DNA of 64,000 nt from positions 62,001 through 126,000 of the forward strand of contig CAKPKP010000002.1 of the NCBI GenBank assembly GCA_934167495.1. Direction: 5' to 3'. Position 1 is the stretch's first letter, and every line of letters starts with the position of its first letter. Below, in pieces: positions 17,573-25,522 of the stretch. The notes beneath the pieces were generated by a model. That model did not search any database and was not told the origin of the DNA. It saw only the letters and a list, made by a program, of their open reading frames with translations. The translations under genes were made by a program, and so were the position numbers. This DNA is from an uncultured Clostridia bacterium. Its GTDB lineage: Bacteria; Bacillota; Clostridia; TANB77; CAG-508.

Positions 17573-18694
17573 CTATTCTTGTGTTTTAGTTTCGTTTTCT
17601 TCTATATTTTCACTTTCTTCGCTATTTTCAGAATTTGCTATCATTTCTCTAAATTGAGATTCACTCTTTATATCTATTTTCCAATTTGTAAGTCTTGCAG
17701 CTAATCTAGCATTTTGTCCAGATTTTCCTATAGCTAATGATAATTGATCATCTGGTACTATTACTTGTGCAAATTTTTCATCTTCTTTTATATCAACAGC
17801 CATTACTTTTGCTGGTAATAATGCAGAAGATATATATATTGATGGATCTTCATTCCATTCTATAACATCAATCTTTTCTCCATGTAATTCGTTTATTATA
17901 TTTTGAATTCTTATACCTTTTTGTCCAACACAAGAACCAACTGGGTCAATATTTGGATTTTCTGAATATACAGCAACTTTACTTCTGTTTCCTGCGTCAC
18001 GTGATACACTCTTTATTTCTATTACACCTTCATATATTTCTGGTATTTCAAATTCAAATAATTTTCTTACAAAATCAGGATGACTTCTTGAAATCATTAC
18101 TTGTGGATTTCCTTTTAGTCCTTTTTCAACACCTACAATACATGCTCTTATTTTATCATTAACTCTGTATGTTTCTGTTGGAATTTGCTCTTTTGCTGTC
18201 ATTATTCCTTCTAATTTTCCTAAATCAACTATTACAACTGAATCATCAGCTTTTTGAATTATTCCAGATACTATTTCTCCTTTTTTGTCATTGTATTCTG
18301 TAAAAATTAATTCTCTTTCTGCTTCTCTTATTTTTTGTACTACAACTTGTTTTGCTGTTTGAGCTGCTATTCTACCAAAGTTTTTAGGTTGTATCTCTAC
18401 ATTAACAGTATCACCTAATTCATATTTTTTATCTATTTTTTTAGCTTCATCTATATGTATTTCTAATAATGGATCTTCTAAATTATCTACTACTATTCTT
18501 TCAGAATATACATGTATTTCACCATTATCTGGGTTTATTACAACTTTAACATTATCTACAGAATCGAAATCTTTTTTATATGCTGTAACTAACGCAGCTT
18601 CTAAAGCTTGTAATAAATAATCTTTTTTAATTCCTCTCTCCTTTTCTAATTCTTCCATTGCTTTTACTAGTTCTTTCATTTCTCCAGCCTTCAT
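17573..18694 (-). CDS. nusA: Transcription termination/antitermination factor NusA
   Basis: NusA binds RNA polymerase and nascent RNA to modulate pausing, termination and antitermination. The 373 residues contain the N-terminal NTD (MKELVKAMEELEKERGI...LEAALVTAYKKDF), an S1 domain (KKGEIVSGIIQKADD to about 200), and KH1/KH2 with VGSCVGQKGIRIQNIINEL and PDDQLSLAIGKSGQNARLAARLTNW. It ends in a short acidic tail and lacks the C-terminal acidic repeats of the E. coli protein, which is normal for Firmicutes. The gene follows rimP closely; its ATG has a GGGAGGAATTAAAAA ribosome site. Confidence 0.97.
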   Translation of the reverse strand: MKAGEMKELVKAMEELEKERGIKKDYLLQALEAALVTAYKKDFDSVDNVKVVINPDNGEIHVYSERIVVDNLEDPLLEIHIDEAKKIDKKYELGDTVNVEIQPKNFGRIAAQTAKQVVVQKIREAERELIFTEYNDKKGEIVSGIIQKADDSVVIVDLGKLEGIMTAKEQIPTETYRVNDKIRACIVGVEKGLKGNPQVMISRSHPDFVRKLFEFEIPEIYEGVIEIKSVSRDAGNRSKVAVYSENPNIDPVGSCVGQKGIRIQNIINELHGEKIDVIEWNEDPSIYISSALLPAKVMAVDIKEDEKFAQVIVPDDQLSLAIGKSGQNARLAARLTNWKIDIKSESQFREMIANSENSEESENIEENETKTQE

Positions 18695-18711
18695 TTTTTA
18701 ATTCCTCCCTT

Positions 18712-19176
18712 TTACCAATTATATACTGTTTTTGAAGTAGATATATCTTTAAAATCTATCTTAACTTCTTCATTATTGTTTTCTAAAATAATATAAGAAT
18801 CCTCTACCCTTTTTAATATTCCTATATATTGTTTGTTTTTATTTATAGGCTTAAATAATTTTACTTCTATTTCATTACCTATTTGATTAATGTAATGTTC
18901 TTTTTTTCTTAAAGTTTTCTCAATTCCTGTAGAAGATACCTCTAAAAAGTATTGTTCTTTAATAAAATCTGCTTTATCTAGAGTTTCATTTATTGCATTA
19001 CTTACTTTTTCACAATCATCTAATGTTATTTCTTCTTTGTTTGCTTTTTCAATAAAAACTCTTAAATAATAGTCTTTTCCTTCTTTAACATATTGTAAAT
19101 CGTATATAGTATACCCAATATTTTCTATTATATCTCCTATTAGTTCTTGAACTTTAGATTCAATATTTATACTCAA
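18712..19176 (-). CDS. rimP: Ribosome maturation factor RimP
   Basis: RimP acts in 30S subunit assembly. The protein shows the RimP pattern: LIGDIIENIGYTIYDLQYVKEGKDYYLRVFI, DDCEKVSNAINETLD, YFLEVSSTGIEKTLR, and a C-terminal SH3-like domain ending DISTSKTVYNW. I choose a TTG start at 19176 because GGAGG lies five bases before it. The ATG at 19188 overlaps that same GGAGG (AAATGGAGG) and cannot use it. The gene heads the rimP-nusA-ylxR-ylxQ-infB-rbfA-nrnA-truB operon, with a promoter about 70 bases upstream. Confidence 0.95.
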   Translation of the reverse strand: MSINIESKVQELIGDIIENIGYTIYDLQYVKEGKDYYLRVFIEKANKEEITLDDCEKVSNAINETLDKADFIKEQYFLEVSSTGIEKTLRKKEHYINQIGNEIEVKLFKPINKNKQYIGILKRVEDSYIILENNNEEVKIDFKDISTSKTVYNW

Positions 19177-19197
19177 TTTTACCTCCATTTAAAACTT

Positions 19198-19222
19198 AAG
19201 AGTGGGATTGGTTCCCACTCTT
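19198..19222 (-). promoter_or_regulatory. Leader hairpin upstream of rimP
   Basis: Arms AAGAGTGGGA and TCCCACTCTT form a GC-rich (for this genome) stem with a very short loop. It lies downstream of the predicted promoter at 19249-19277, so it is in the 5' leader of the translation operon, about 20 bases before the rimP start. Only a weak T-rich stretch (AAGTTTTAAA) follows, so it could be an attenuator or a stabilising 5' hairpin rather than a full terminator. Confidence 0.5.
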
Positions 19223-19248
19223 CTAGTATTTAATATTTTGACAGTAAT

Positions 19249-19277
19249 ATTATACAACTTTTGGTAATAAAATGCAA
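19249..19277 (-). promoter_or_regulatory. Sigma-A promoter of the rimP operon
   Basis: On the minus strand TTGCAT and TATAAT are separated by exactly 17 bases, followed by the rimP leader. It lies between the HD-protein stop (19286) and rimP, so the operon has its own promoter. Confidence 0.75.
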
Positions 19278-19285
19278 GTGTTTTT

Positions 19286-19840
19286 TTATATATTATAAAA
19301 ATATGTTGCCTCTAAATCTGCTTCATGTAATAGTAATGCTAATGGATATTTTTTAAAAGCTTCTCCTAGTGTAGTATATACTTCTTTAGGCTCTGTAAAT
19401 CCCATATGCCATCTAATACAGTATTTTTCCTCTGGAGTTAATTTAATATACTCTGTAATCATCATTACTGATTTTTCCCCATGCCCATAAGGTATAGTAT
19501 CTTCTATTGTATAATAAGGAACTTTTTCCCATTCACCTTTACTATTTTTCGCATTTCTATAATCAACCTTATAAAAGTTAGCCTTACATATATCGTGTAA
19601 TAAAGCTATTAATTTAATAGTATCTTCATTTGGTTTTAATCCAATTATATTGTTTTGCACTTTAAGTAATAATATTTCATATACTTTCATGCTGTGCTCT
19701 AACAAGCCACCTTGATAAGAACCATGAAATCTTGTACTAGCTGGAGCTTCAAAAAAATCTGTTTTTTCTATAAATGCAATCAAATTCTCCATTCCTTCTC
19801 TGTTTATTGATTTTAATAATTCTAAAAATTCTTGTTTCAT
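19286..19840 (-). CDS. HD-domain hydrolase-like protein
   Basis: A 184-residue protein with HD-superfamily metal-site motifs: HGSYQGGLLEHSMKVYEIL near residue 39, the paired HD in LLHDICKANFY near 87, GHGEKSVMM near 122, and a C-terminal HEADLEATYF. The pattern (H...HD...H...D) fits HD phosphohydrolases acting on nucleotides or oligonucleotides, such as the YhaM/HDIG-like proteins. The specific substrate is not recognisable. The ATG follows GGAGAATTTTTTT, at the foot of a very long AU-rich hairpin. Confidence 0.75.
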   Translation of the reverse strand: MKQEFLELLKSINREGMENLIAFIEKTDFFEAPASTRFHGSYQGGLLEHSMKVYEILLLKVQNNIIGLKPNEDTIKLIALLHDICKANFYKVDYRNAKNSKGEWEKVPYYTIEDTIPYGHGEKSVMMITEYIKLTPEEKYCIRWHMGFTEPKEVYTTLGEAFKKYPLALLLHEADLEATYFYNI

Positions 19841-19853
19841 AAAAAAATTCTCC

Positions 19854-19896
19854 TTTTATTATATATAATATTATTTTTGTATTATATATAATAAAA
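19854..19896 (-). promoter_or_regulatory. 17-bp perfect AU hairpin abutting the ribosome site of the HD gene
   Basis: Arms TTTTATTATATATAATA and TATTATATATAATAAAA are perfect, with a nine-base loop. On the transcript the 3' arm ends in AAAA and runs directly into GGAGAATTTTTTTATG of the HD gene. It also lies only 25 bases after the sugar transferase stop, so it could act as a terminator (the TTTTTTT comes seven bases later) as well as mask the ribosome site. Confidence 0.55.
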
Positions 19897-19920
19897 GAAG
19901 AATTTTCAATATTTTTCTTC

Positions 19921-20616
19921 TTACATTGCACCTTTTCTTTTTAAAGTTATTAAAGCTGTTATAAGTAAGATTTTTATGTCTGATTTTAGGGATTTTATGT
20001 AATTATATTTTAAATCTAAATCTAATCTATCATCAAATGCAACTTCGCTTCTTCCTGATATTTGCCATAATCCTGTAAGACCTGGTTTGTTTTTTATTAT
20101 CCAAGAATAATATGCTCCCATATCTTCTTTTTCTCTTTTCAAGTATGGTCTTGGTCCTACTAAACTCATTTCACCCTTTAAAATGTTTATGAATTGAGGA
20201 AATTCATCTAAGCTAGTTTTTCTTAAAAATTCACCAAATTTTGTTATTCTAGGGTCATTTTTTAATTTTTTGTATTTTTTATATTCTTTTCTTGCACTTT
20301 CATTTTCTTTTAAATATTCATATAGTTTTTGATCTGCCCCTACAACCATTGTCCTATATTTGTACATTTTAAATAACTTTCCGTCTTTTCCTATTCTTTC
20401 TTGTACGAAAAATATTGGTCCGAAATCTTTATTTTTTATATTATTTATTAATACTATTATAGTTAATGGTATTAAACATAAGCATCCAACTAACCCTGCA
20501 CATATGTCTAGCATACGCATTAATATTCTATTTGTAATCTTATTATCTCTAGCTAAATTATTAGTAACCGAAACTAAAGTAGCAGCATAGTTGATAGTAG
20601 CTTCCTCTGTTTCCAA
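19921..20616 (-). CDS. Undecaprenyl-phosphate sugar-1-phosphate transferase (bacterial sugar transferase family)
   Basis: Transfers a sugar-1-phosphate from a UDP-sugar to undecaprenyl phosphate, starting synthesis of a surface glycan at the inner face of the membrane. One membrane segment (about residues 37-60 of this form) precedes the cytoplasmic catalytic domain with FVQERIGKDGKLFKMYKYRTM, the SLDEFPQ and GEMSLVGPRP motifs and KPGLTGLWQISGRS. That is the monofunctional WcaJ/PglC-like C-terminal architecture. I choose TTG at 20616 (AGGGGGC upstream) over the longer ATG form at 20667, which lacks a good ribosome site. No other glycan cluster genes are next to it. The sugar specificity is unknown. 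Confidence 0.88.
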   Translation of the reverse strand: METEEATINYAATLVSVTNNLARDNKITNRILMRMLDICAGLVGCLCLIPLTIIVLINNIKNKDFGPIFFVQERIGKDGKLFKMYKYRTMVVGADQKLYEYLKENESARKEYKKYKKLKNDPRITKFGEFLRKTSLDEFPQFINILKGEMSLVGPRPYLKREKEDMGAYYSWIIKNKPGLTGLWQISGRSEVAFDDRLDLDLKYNYIKSLKSDIKILLITALITLKRKGAM

Positions 20617-20749
20617 TTTTATAGCCCCCTTATACACATAATTTTTGAATCTTATAATTAGTGTCATTTATTATTTTAGCACATGTCCCATTTTTTTTCA
20701 ATACTTTTGTAATTATTCTTTAAATATTTTATGTTAACAATCTGCTAGG

Positions 20750-20778
20750 CAAAAAAATAAGTACCTTAAAAGATACCT
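20750..20778 (-). terminator. Rho-independent terminator of rpmE
   Basis: On the minus strand AGGTATC and GGTACTT pair through two G-U pairs around a six-base loop, followed by ATTTTTTT. A second, longer hairpin (20790-20823; arms GATGTAGAAAT/ATTTCTACATC) lies between it and the rpmE stop. Confidence 0.7.
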
Positions 20779-20789
20779 ATTACCATACT

Positions 20790-20823
20790 GATGTAGAAAT
20801 ATTTATAAAATTATTTCTACATC
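20790..20823 (-). repeat. Inverted repeat after rpmE
   Basis: Perfect 11-bp arms GATGTAGAAAT and ATTTCTACATC with a 12-base AT-rich loop, immediately after the rpmE stop. No T-run of its own; the following hairpin supplies one. Confidence 0.5.
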
Positions 20824-20843
20824 TATAATTAACTAAGTTAAAA

Positions 20844-21044
20844 TTATTGTATTCCATATTTTTTCTTGAATTTATCTGCTCTACCACCTGTTGTATTTTG
20901 TTTCATATTACCTGTGTAATATGGATGACATTTTGAACATACATCAACTTTTAAATCTTTTTTAGTTGAACTTGTTTTCATTACATTTCCACATGCACAT
21001 GTTATTGTTGTTTCTTCATAATTTGGATGTATTCCTTCTTTCAT
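20844..21044 (-). CDS. rpmE: 50S ribosomal protein L31 (zinc-binding form)
   Basis: A component of the large ribosomal subunit at the central protuberance/subunit bridge. The 66 residues carry the Cys4 zinc set (TCACGNV...VCSKCHPYYTG), so this is the C+ form used when zinc is plentiful. The sequence MKEGIHPNY and the end GGRADKFKKKYG are typical. It is monocistronic, with its own promoter and terminator. Confidence 0.97.
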   Translation of the reverse strand: MKEGIHPNYEETTITCACGNVMKTSSTKKDLKVDVCSKCHPYYTGNMKQNTTGGRADKFKKKYGIQ

Positions 21045-21087
21045 TTATATTCACCTCTTTCATATGTATCTAAAAAATATCTTTATT

Positions 21088-21116
21088 ATATTAACACATT
21101 CTGATTTTTTTTGCAA
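21088..21116 (-). promoter_or_regulatory. Sigma-A promoter of rpmE
   Basis: Minus-strand TTGCAA and TAATAT spaced by 17 bases, about 45 bases upstream of the rpmE ATG, which has AGAGGTGAATATAA as ribosome site. Confidence 0.65.
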
Positions 21117-21130
21117 CACTTAATTTTAAT

Positions 21131-21373
21131 TTAATATGTTTTATTTTCAAAAAGGTTGTTGTAATTGTTCATTTCTTTGAATTTTTCTGTATCTATTTCT
21201 GTTTGCTTATTTTCTACACTGTTTTTATCTTTTATATTTTCATTATAGTATGTAGCTGTGCTTTCCATTTCGTTATCGAAAGATACTTTTTTTACAATTT
21301 TATTCATTACATTATATATACAAGCAATTATTAATATTAACAATCCTATTTTTTTCCAAAGTTTTGCTATCAT
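21131..21373 (-). CDS. Small membrane-anchored hypothetical protein
   Basis: An 80-residue protein with an N-terminal membrane helix (about residues 8-25, KIGLLILIIACIYNV) and a polar, Asn/Glu/Lys-rich remainder predicted outside the membrane. No family recognised. The strong AAGGAGG seven bases before ATG, and its placement between rpmE and the flippase-like gene in the same direction, support expression. Confidence 0.6.
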   Translation of the reverse strand: MIAKLWKKIGLLILIIACIYNVMNKIVKKVSFDNEMESTATYYNENIKDKNSVENKQTEIDTEKFKEMNNYNNLFENKTY

Positions 21374-21439
21374 TTAGTATCCTCCTTAAAATAAACTTAC
21401 ATATATATTATACTATAAATTTAAATTTTGTCAATAATG

Positions 21440-22486
21440 CTAATTCTCTTCTACATTATCTAGTTCTTCTACTTTTTCTTCTTCATCGCCTGATTTAATA
21501 TGATTTATCAGAGTTACTATAGCACTTATTATTACAAATAAATAGAAATTAATTCCTCTATTTAATAATACTGCACTACTCATCATTGATTTTTGATATA
21601 CATTTCTAAATATCTCCATAAAAGCACCTTCACTAACTCCAACAGCGCCAGGAGATGGAATTCCTGAAACAGTTGCAAATAATACCGCTTGCATACCTAT
21701 TATTTCTAAAATGTTGTGCTCTGAGAATCCAAAGGCACGATATGTCCAATAAGTTGTACTATAATAGAATGTAAATTGTATTATAGTTGTAATTAATAAT
21801 TTTAACATTATTTTTTTGTTATTCTTTATGTATACAGCACTTTTTTGATATTTAACAAGCTCCTCTTCAAATTTTTCCTTTTTTCCTTCAATATTCTTAA
21901 CTTTAAAGAATTTTAATATTCTTATTGCTATATTTATTAGACCTCTTGAAAGTCTTTTTGATAATATACCAACTAGCAGTAAAATCAAAGCACTAAGATT
22001 TAATAAAATACCTACTATAAAAAATATTATTAAAAATTTATTTAAATATTGATAGTTAAATAATAAACTTATAATTGCATAACTTATTGTTGTTATTTGC
22101 ATACTTGTTAAATTTAATAAAAGTGCTAATGTTGAATTAGAAACTGATATTTTATCTTTATACATGTAATAAATTTGCATAGGCTGGCCACCACTTGCAG
22201 CTGGTGTTACCGAACTGAAGAAAAAGCCTATAAGTGCATATTTAAAATTTTTTAAAAAGCTGCTTTTCTCATTTAATGTTTTTAGCGTTCTCCCTATATT
22301 TACAGCTTCTAGCATTAGGTAAATAGTCATACTTATTATACCTATAAATACAAATTCAATTTTTACTGAACTTATTATATTAAAAATTTCAAATAAATCT
22401 TGGTCTTTTAATAATATATAAAATGTGATTATTATAAGAACTATAAAAAAAGCCAAGTTTCGAAATAATTTTCTTTTCTTTTTCAT
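21440..22486 (-). CDS. UPF0104/YbhN-type integral membrane protein (lysylphosphatidylglycerol synthase TM-region family)
   Basis: A 348-residue protein with about eight membrane helices. The motif VTPAASGGQPMQIYYMYKD and the later GIPSPGAVGVSEGAFM are signatures of the MprF N-terminal/YbhN family, whose characterised members move lipids between leaflets. Only the flippase-like part is present, without the aminoacyl-transferase domain, so it is not a full MprF. It ends in an acidic tail. It lies just downstream of the MacB-like permease gene, starting 25 bases after its stop, and may be cotranscribed. The lipid substrate is unknown. Confidence 0.82.
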   Translation of the reverse strand: MKKKRKLFRNLAFFIVLIIITFYILLKDQDLFEIFNIISSVKIEFVFIGIISMTIYLMLEAVNIGRTLKTLNEKSSFLKNFKYALIGFFFSSVTPAASGGQPMQIYYMYKDKISVSNSTLALLLNLTSMQITTISYAIISLLFNYQYLNKFLIIFFIVGILLNLSALILLLVGILSKRLSRGLINIAIRILKFFKVKNIEGKKEKFEEELVKYQKSAVYIKNNKKIMLKLLITTIIQFTFYYSTTYWTYRAFGFSEHNILEIIGMQAVLFATVSGIPSPGAVGVSEGAFMEIFRNVYQKSMMSSAVLLNRGINFYLFVIISAIVTLINHIKSGDEEEKVEELDNVEEN

Positions 22487-22510
22487 AATATTCCCTTTTC
22501 CGTTTTTAAT

Positions 22511-23773
22511 TTATTCATATCTTAAAGCTTCAACCGGATTCATTTTTGAAGCTTTTTTAGCGGGATATATGCCAAATACAATTCCTATTATACCACAAAA
22601 TAGTATTGTATTCATCATAACTCCTAAATTTACTTTCAAAGTAAATGAAGTATAATTATTTGCAATCATAAATGAATTTGCTCCATTTGTAGCTAAAATT
22701 GCTAACACAATTCCTATTATTCCAGAAAATAATGTAAGGAAAATTCCTTCCATTAAAAATTGTATAAGAATATGATATCCTTTAGCTCCAAGTGCAATAC
22801 GTATTCCAATTTCTTTTATTCTTTCGTTTACTGAAACAAGCATAATGTTCATTATACCTATTCCTCCTACTAAAATAGATAAACTTGCTATTCCCAAAAA
22901 TACTAACGAAATAATATCTAATATAGTTGTTGATTGCTCAATAATAGACGCATAATAATCTTGAATGTAGTAATCACTTTCTTTTAAATATTCGTTTAAT
23001 ACTTTTTTTATATCCTCTACCGCTAAATCTCTTACTTCCATATTCTCAGGTTTAAATTGATAACTCATGTTCTGAGGAATAGAATCATAATACCTTTCTA
23101 CATATGAACCTAAAATATAAATATCTGAAATGTAATCTATAGAATACATATCTGTATTTACATCCATCACACCTATTATTTCCATTTCATGTTTATCTAC
23201 ATTAATTGTTCTTCCAATTAAATTTTCAGTTGTTCCAAGTAGAGTTTGTGCCACATCTTGCCTTATAATACAAAAAGGCATCGCATTTTTGTCATCTATG
23301 TCTGAAAAAAATCTTCCTTCTAATAACTTATTTTTTAATTTTTCATTAATTTCAAAATAATCTGGATCAACAGCTAAAAATTCAGTCCTTTGAGAATAAT
23401 TCATAGAATTATCTTGTGAAGTGCTATCTATTATATTAGTATATTCAGGAAATTCTATATTTGCTTTTCTTGATAATGCAGATATATTTTGACTTGTTGA
23501 TTTCAATTTCATAAGCTCATCTCTTGGAATATACGCATTTATTGAAGTATTTTGCCCAAAGTATCCTAAATTATATAAATTAAATTGTAGTTCAATAGTT
23601 GATGTATCAAATTCAGACAATTCATTGTATACTGACTCTTTGGTTGCATCTGATATTGTAAAAATAATAGTTATTGAAAAAATTCCTATTATTATTCCAA
23701 GCATTGTTAAAAATGTTCTAAGTTTATTTGTTTTAAAAACTTTAAGAACCATTTTTATTGATTCATATAACAT
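22511..23773 (-). CDS. MacB-like ABC transporter permease (FtsX domain)
   Basis: Membrane subunit of an ATP-driven exporter. The N-terminus (MLYESIKMVLKVFKTNKLRTFLTMLGIIIGI) and first TM helix, a large extracytoplasmic MacB_PCD domain (about 45-280) and a C-terminal three-TM FtsX domain with SVNERIKEIGIRIALGAK and PAKKASKMNPVEALRYE are complete. I use ATG 23773: an AGGTG ribosome site precedes it and the protein then starts like other MacB permeases. A GTG at 23782 is possible. The ATPase gene stop overlaps the start region, consistent with coupling. Together with the ATPase and adaptor it forms a MacA-MacB-type set, in a Gram-positive without TolC. Substrate unknown; peptides or antimicrobials are typical. 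Confidence 0.9.
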   Translation of the reverse strand: MLYESIKMVLKVFKTNKLRTFLTMLGIIIGIFSITIIFTISDATKESVYNELSEFDTSTIELQFNLYNLGYFGQNTSINAYIPRDELMKLKSTSQNISALSRKANIEFPEYTNIIDSTSQDNSMNYSQRTEFLAVDPDYFEINEKLKNKLLEGRFFSDIDDKNAMPFCIIRQDVAQTLLGTTENLIGRTINVDKHEMEIIGVMDVNTDMYSIDYISDIYILGSYVERYYDSIPQNMSYQFKPENMEVRDLAVEDIKKVLNEYLKESDYYIQDYYASIIEQSTTILDIISLVFLGIASLSILVGGIGIMNIMLVSVNERIKEIGIRIALGAKGYHILIQFLMEGIFLTLFSGIIGIVLAILATNGANSFMIANNYTSFTLKVNLGVMMNTILFCGIIGIVFGIYPAKKASKMNPVEALRYE

Positions 23774-23774
23774 T

Positions 23775-24464
23775 CTATGCACCTACTTTCTCATCAGAAA
23801 CAATTTTTCCATCTGATATTACAATTTTTCTTTTAGTTTGATTTGCAAGTTCCATATCGTGTGTAACTATTATTACAGTTTTACCTTCATTATTTAGATT
23901 TTTTAATATATCCATTATTTGTACTCCAGTTTTCTCATCAACTGCTCCAGTAGGTTCATCTGCAATAATTATATTTGGATTTGTTACCAAGGCTCTTGCT
24001 ATTGCTACTCTTTGTTGCTGTCCACCAGATAGTTCATTTGGTTTATGTTTTAATCTGTCATATATATCTAGCTTTCTTGCATATTCTTCTATTAATTTCT
24101 TTCTTGTTTTTCTTGGTACTTTTTTATAAATCAAAGGAATTTCTATATTTTCGTAAGCAGTAAGTTTTTGTAATAAATTAAAGTTTTGAAATATAAATCC
24201 AAAATTTTTATTTCTTATAGTTGCTAATGCATTTTTTCTCTTTTTTCTAACATTTATTCCATTTAGAACATATTCGCCAGATATATCTGTATCTAGGCAA
24301 GATATAACATTTAACAATGTAGATTTTCCAGAACCTGATTTTCCAACTATAGCTACAAACTCACCTGCTTCAATTTTTAATGAAATACTGTTTAATGCAA
24401 GCACTTTATTTGTTTTAGTTAATTTATATTCTTTGACAATATTTTTTAATTCAATCATTTTCAA
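23775..24464 (-). CDS. ABC transporter ATP-binding protein (MacB/LolD type)
   Basis: Cytoplasmic ATPase energising the adjacent permease. The 229 residues show Walker A GKSGSGKSTLLN near 41, Q-loop FQNFNLL, signature LSGGQQQRVAIARAL near 142, Walker B IIIADEPTGAVDEKTG and the switch His in IVTHDMEL. The start is TTG at 24464, directly after the adaptor stop, with AGGA eight bases upstream. An ATG two codons later is the alternative. Confidence 0.95.
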   Translation of the reverse strand: MKMIELKNIVKEYKLTKTNKVLALNSISLKIEAGEFVAIVGKSGSGKSTLLNVISCLDTDISGEYVLNGINVRKKRKNALATIRNKNFGFIFQNFNLLQKLTAYENIEIPLIYKKVPRKTRKKLIEEYARKLDIYDRLKHKPNELSGGQQQRVAIARALVTNPNIIIADEPTGAVDEKTGVQIMDILKNLNNEGKTVIIVTHDMELANQTKRKIVISDGKIVSDEKVGA

Positions 24465-25349
24465 TTACCATTTCCTATAAATAATTTTTTTACCTTCTTC
24501 TAATCCTGAAATAATTTCTGCTTGTGTAGAACTTACAGTTCCAACTTCAACATAAGTTTTTGCTTCTTCTGGTATTGCTTCCCAATATGAATTTAAAACT
24601 TCTTGTTTAAAATCTTCTGTAACTACAAAGTATCTTCCTGCTTCATCCATTTGTAAAGCATCATATGGTATTACAATCATATTCTCTACTTCTTTAGTGA
24701 TAATTTTAACAGAAGTACCATATCCAAATCTTATATCATCTGAGTAATCCATAGATATTTTTACATTAAATCTTCCATTTGAAGGTAATTTTGATATATA
24801 TGAAACTGTACCTTCTACTTCTCTATTTAATGCTGTAATTTTTATAATTGCTTTTTGTCCTTCTTCAATATTTACAACATCTGCTTCAGAAACAGTCATT
24901 AAAACACCTACTTCATCTAGGTCATATACTTTGTAGCTTTTAGTAGTAGCTGTTGATTGATTTCCATATGAACTTTGAGAATTATCTATCTCAAAAAATA
25001 ATCCATCTATTGGTGATGTAATATATCTTGCAGTTCCAGCTCCAGATACCTTCATTAATCTTTCTTTTGCTGATACTTCTTCTCCATCTGAAACATATTG
25101 TTCAGTTATTTTTTCATAATTTTCAATGCTAATATCTTGTACATTGAATGATTGAATTTCACCAGTTCCTCTAACATATGTTGTTACTGAATCTCTTTTT
25201 ACTACATATGAATTTAAAGAACTTTCCATACTAATATTCTCTAATTCAGATACTGTATCAAATTTAGATTTAAATAAGCAATATCCTCCATACCCTAAGC
25301 TTGCAATAATTATAATAACTATTAAAATCGCTATAATTACTTTTTTCAT
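24465..25349 (-). CDS. Membrane-fusion/adaptor protein of a MacA-like exporter
   Basis: A 294-residue HlyD/MacA-type adaptor anchored by one N-terminal helix (MKKVIIAILIVIIIIASLG) with the rest outside. It has the lipoyl-like halves (VTTYVRGTGEIQSF... and AKERLMKVSGAGTARYITSPIDGLFFEI) and beta-barrel segments (ALNREVEGTVSYISKLP, RFGYGTSVKIIT), ending GLEEGKKIIYRKW. The long coiled-coil hairpin of Gram-negative MacA is largely absent, as expected without an outer membrane channel. Start ATG 25349 has AAGGAGAT; an upstream in-frame ATG at 25388 has none. It is the first gene of the adaptor-ATPase-permease operon. Confidence 0.85.
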   Translation of the reverse strand: MKKVIIAILIVIIIIASLGYGGYCLFKSKFDTVSELENISMESSLNSYVVKRDSVTTYVRGTGEIQSFNVQDISIENYEKITEQYVSDGEEVSAKERLMKVSGAGTARYITSPIDGLFFEIDNSQSSYGNQSTATTKSYKVYDLDEVGVLMTVSEADVVNIEEGQKAIIKITALNREVEGTVSYISKLPSNGRFNVKISMDYSDDIRFGYGTSVKIITKEVENMIVIPYDALQMDEAGRYFVVTEDFKQEVLNSYWEAIPEEAKTYVEVGTVSSTQAEIISGLEEGKKIIYRKW

Positions 25350-25442
25350 AAAATATATCTCCTTTTTATTTTTAATTACATATTGCATAATATCATATAT
25401 AAATACAAAATAATAGTATTTTTTTATTTTATTTTAAATTAT

Positions 25443-25492
25443 TTAAAAAAATGCAAGACCTTTAAACATATTTTTAATATATTTAAAGGTCT
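25443..25492 (-). terminator. Rho-independent terminator after the first sigma fusion gene
   Basis: Minus-strand AGACCTTTAAA and TTTAAAGGTCT arms flank an AT-rich loop and are followed by TGCATTTTTTT, about 30 bases after the stop at 25523. Confidence 0.75.
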
Positions 25493-25522
25493 ATACATAA
25501 ACATATATATTAATTAAATATT

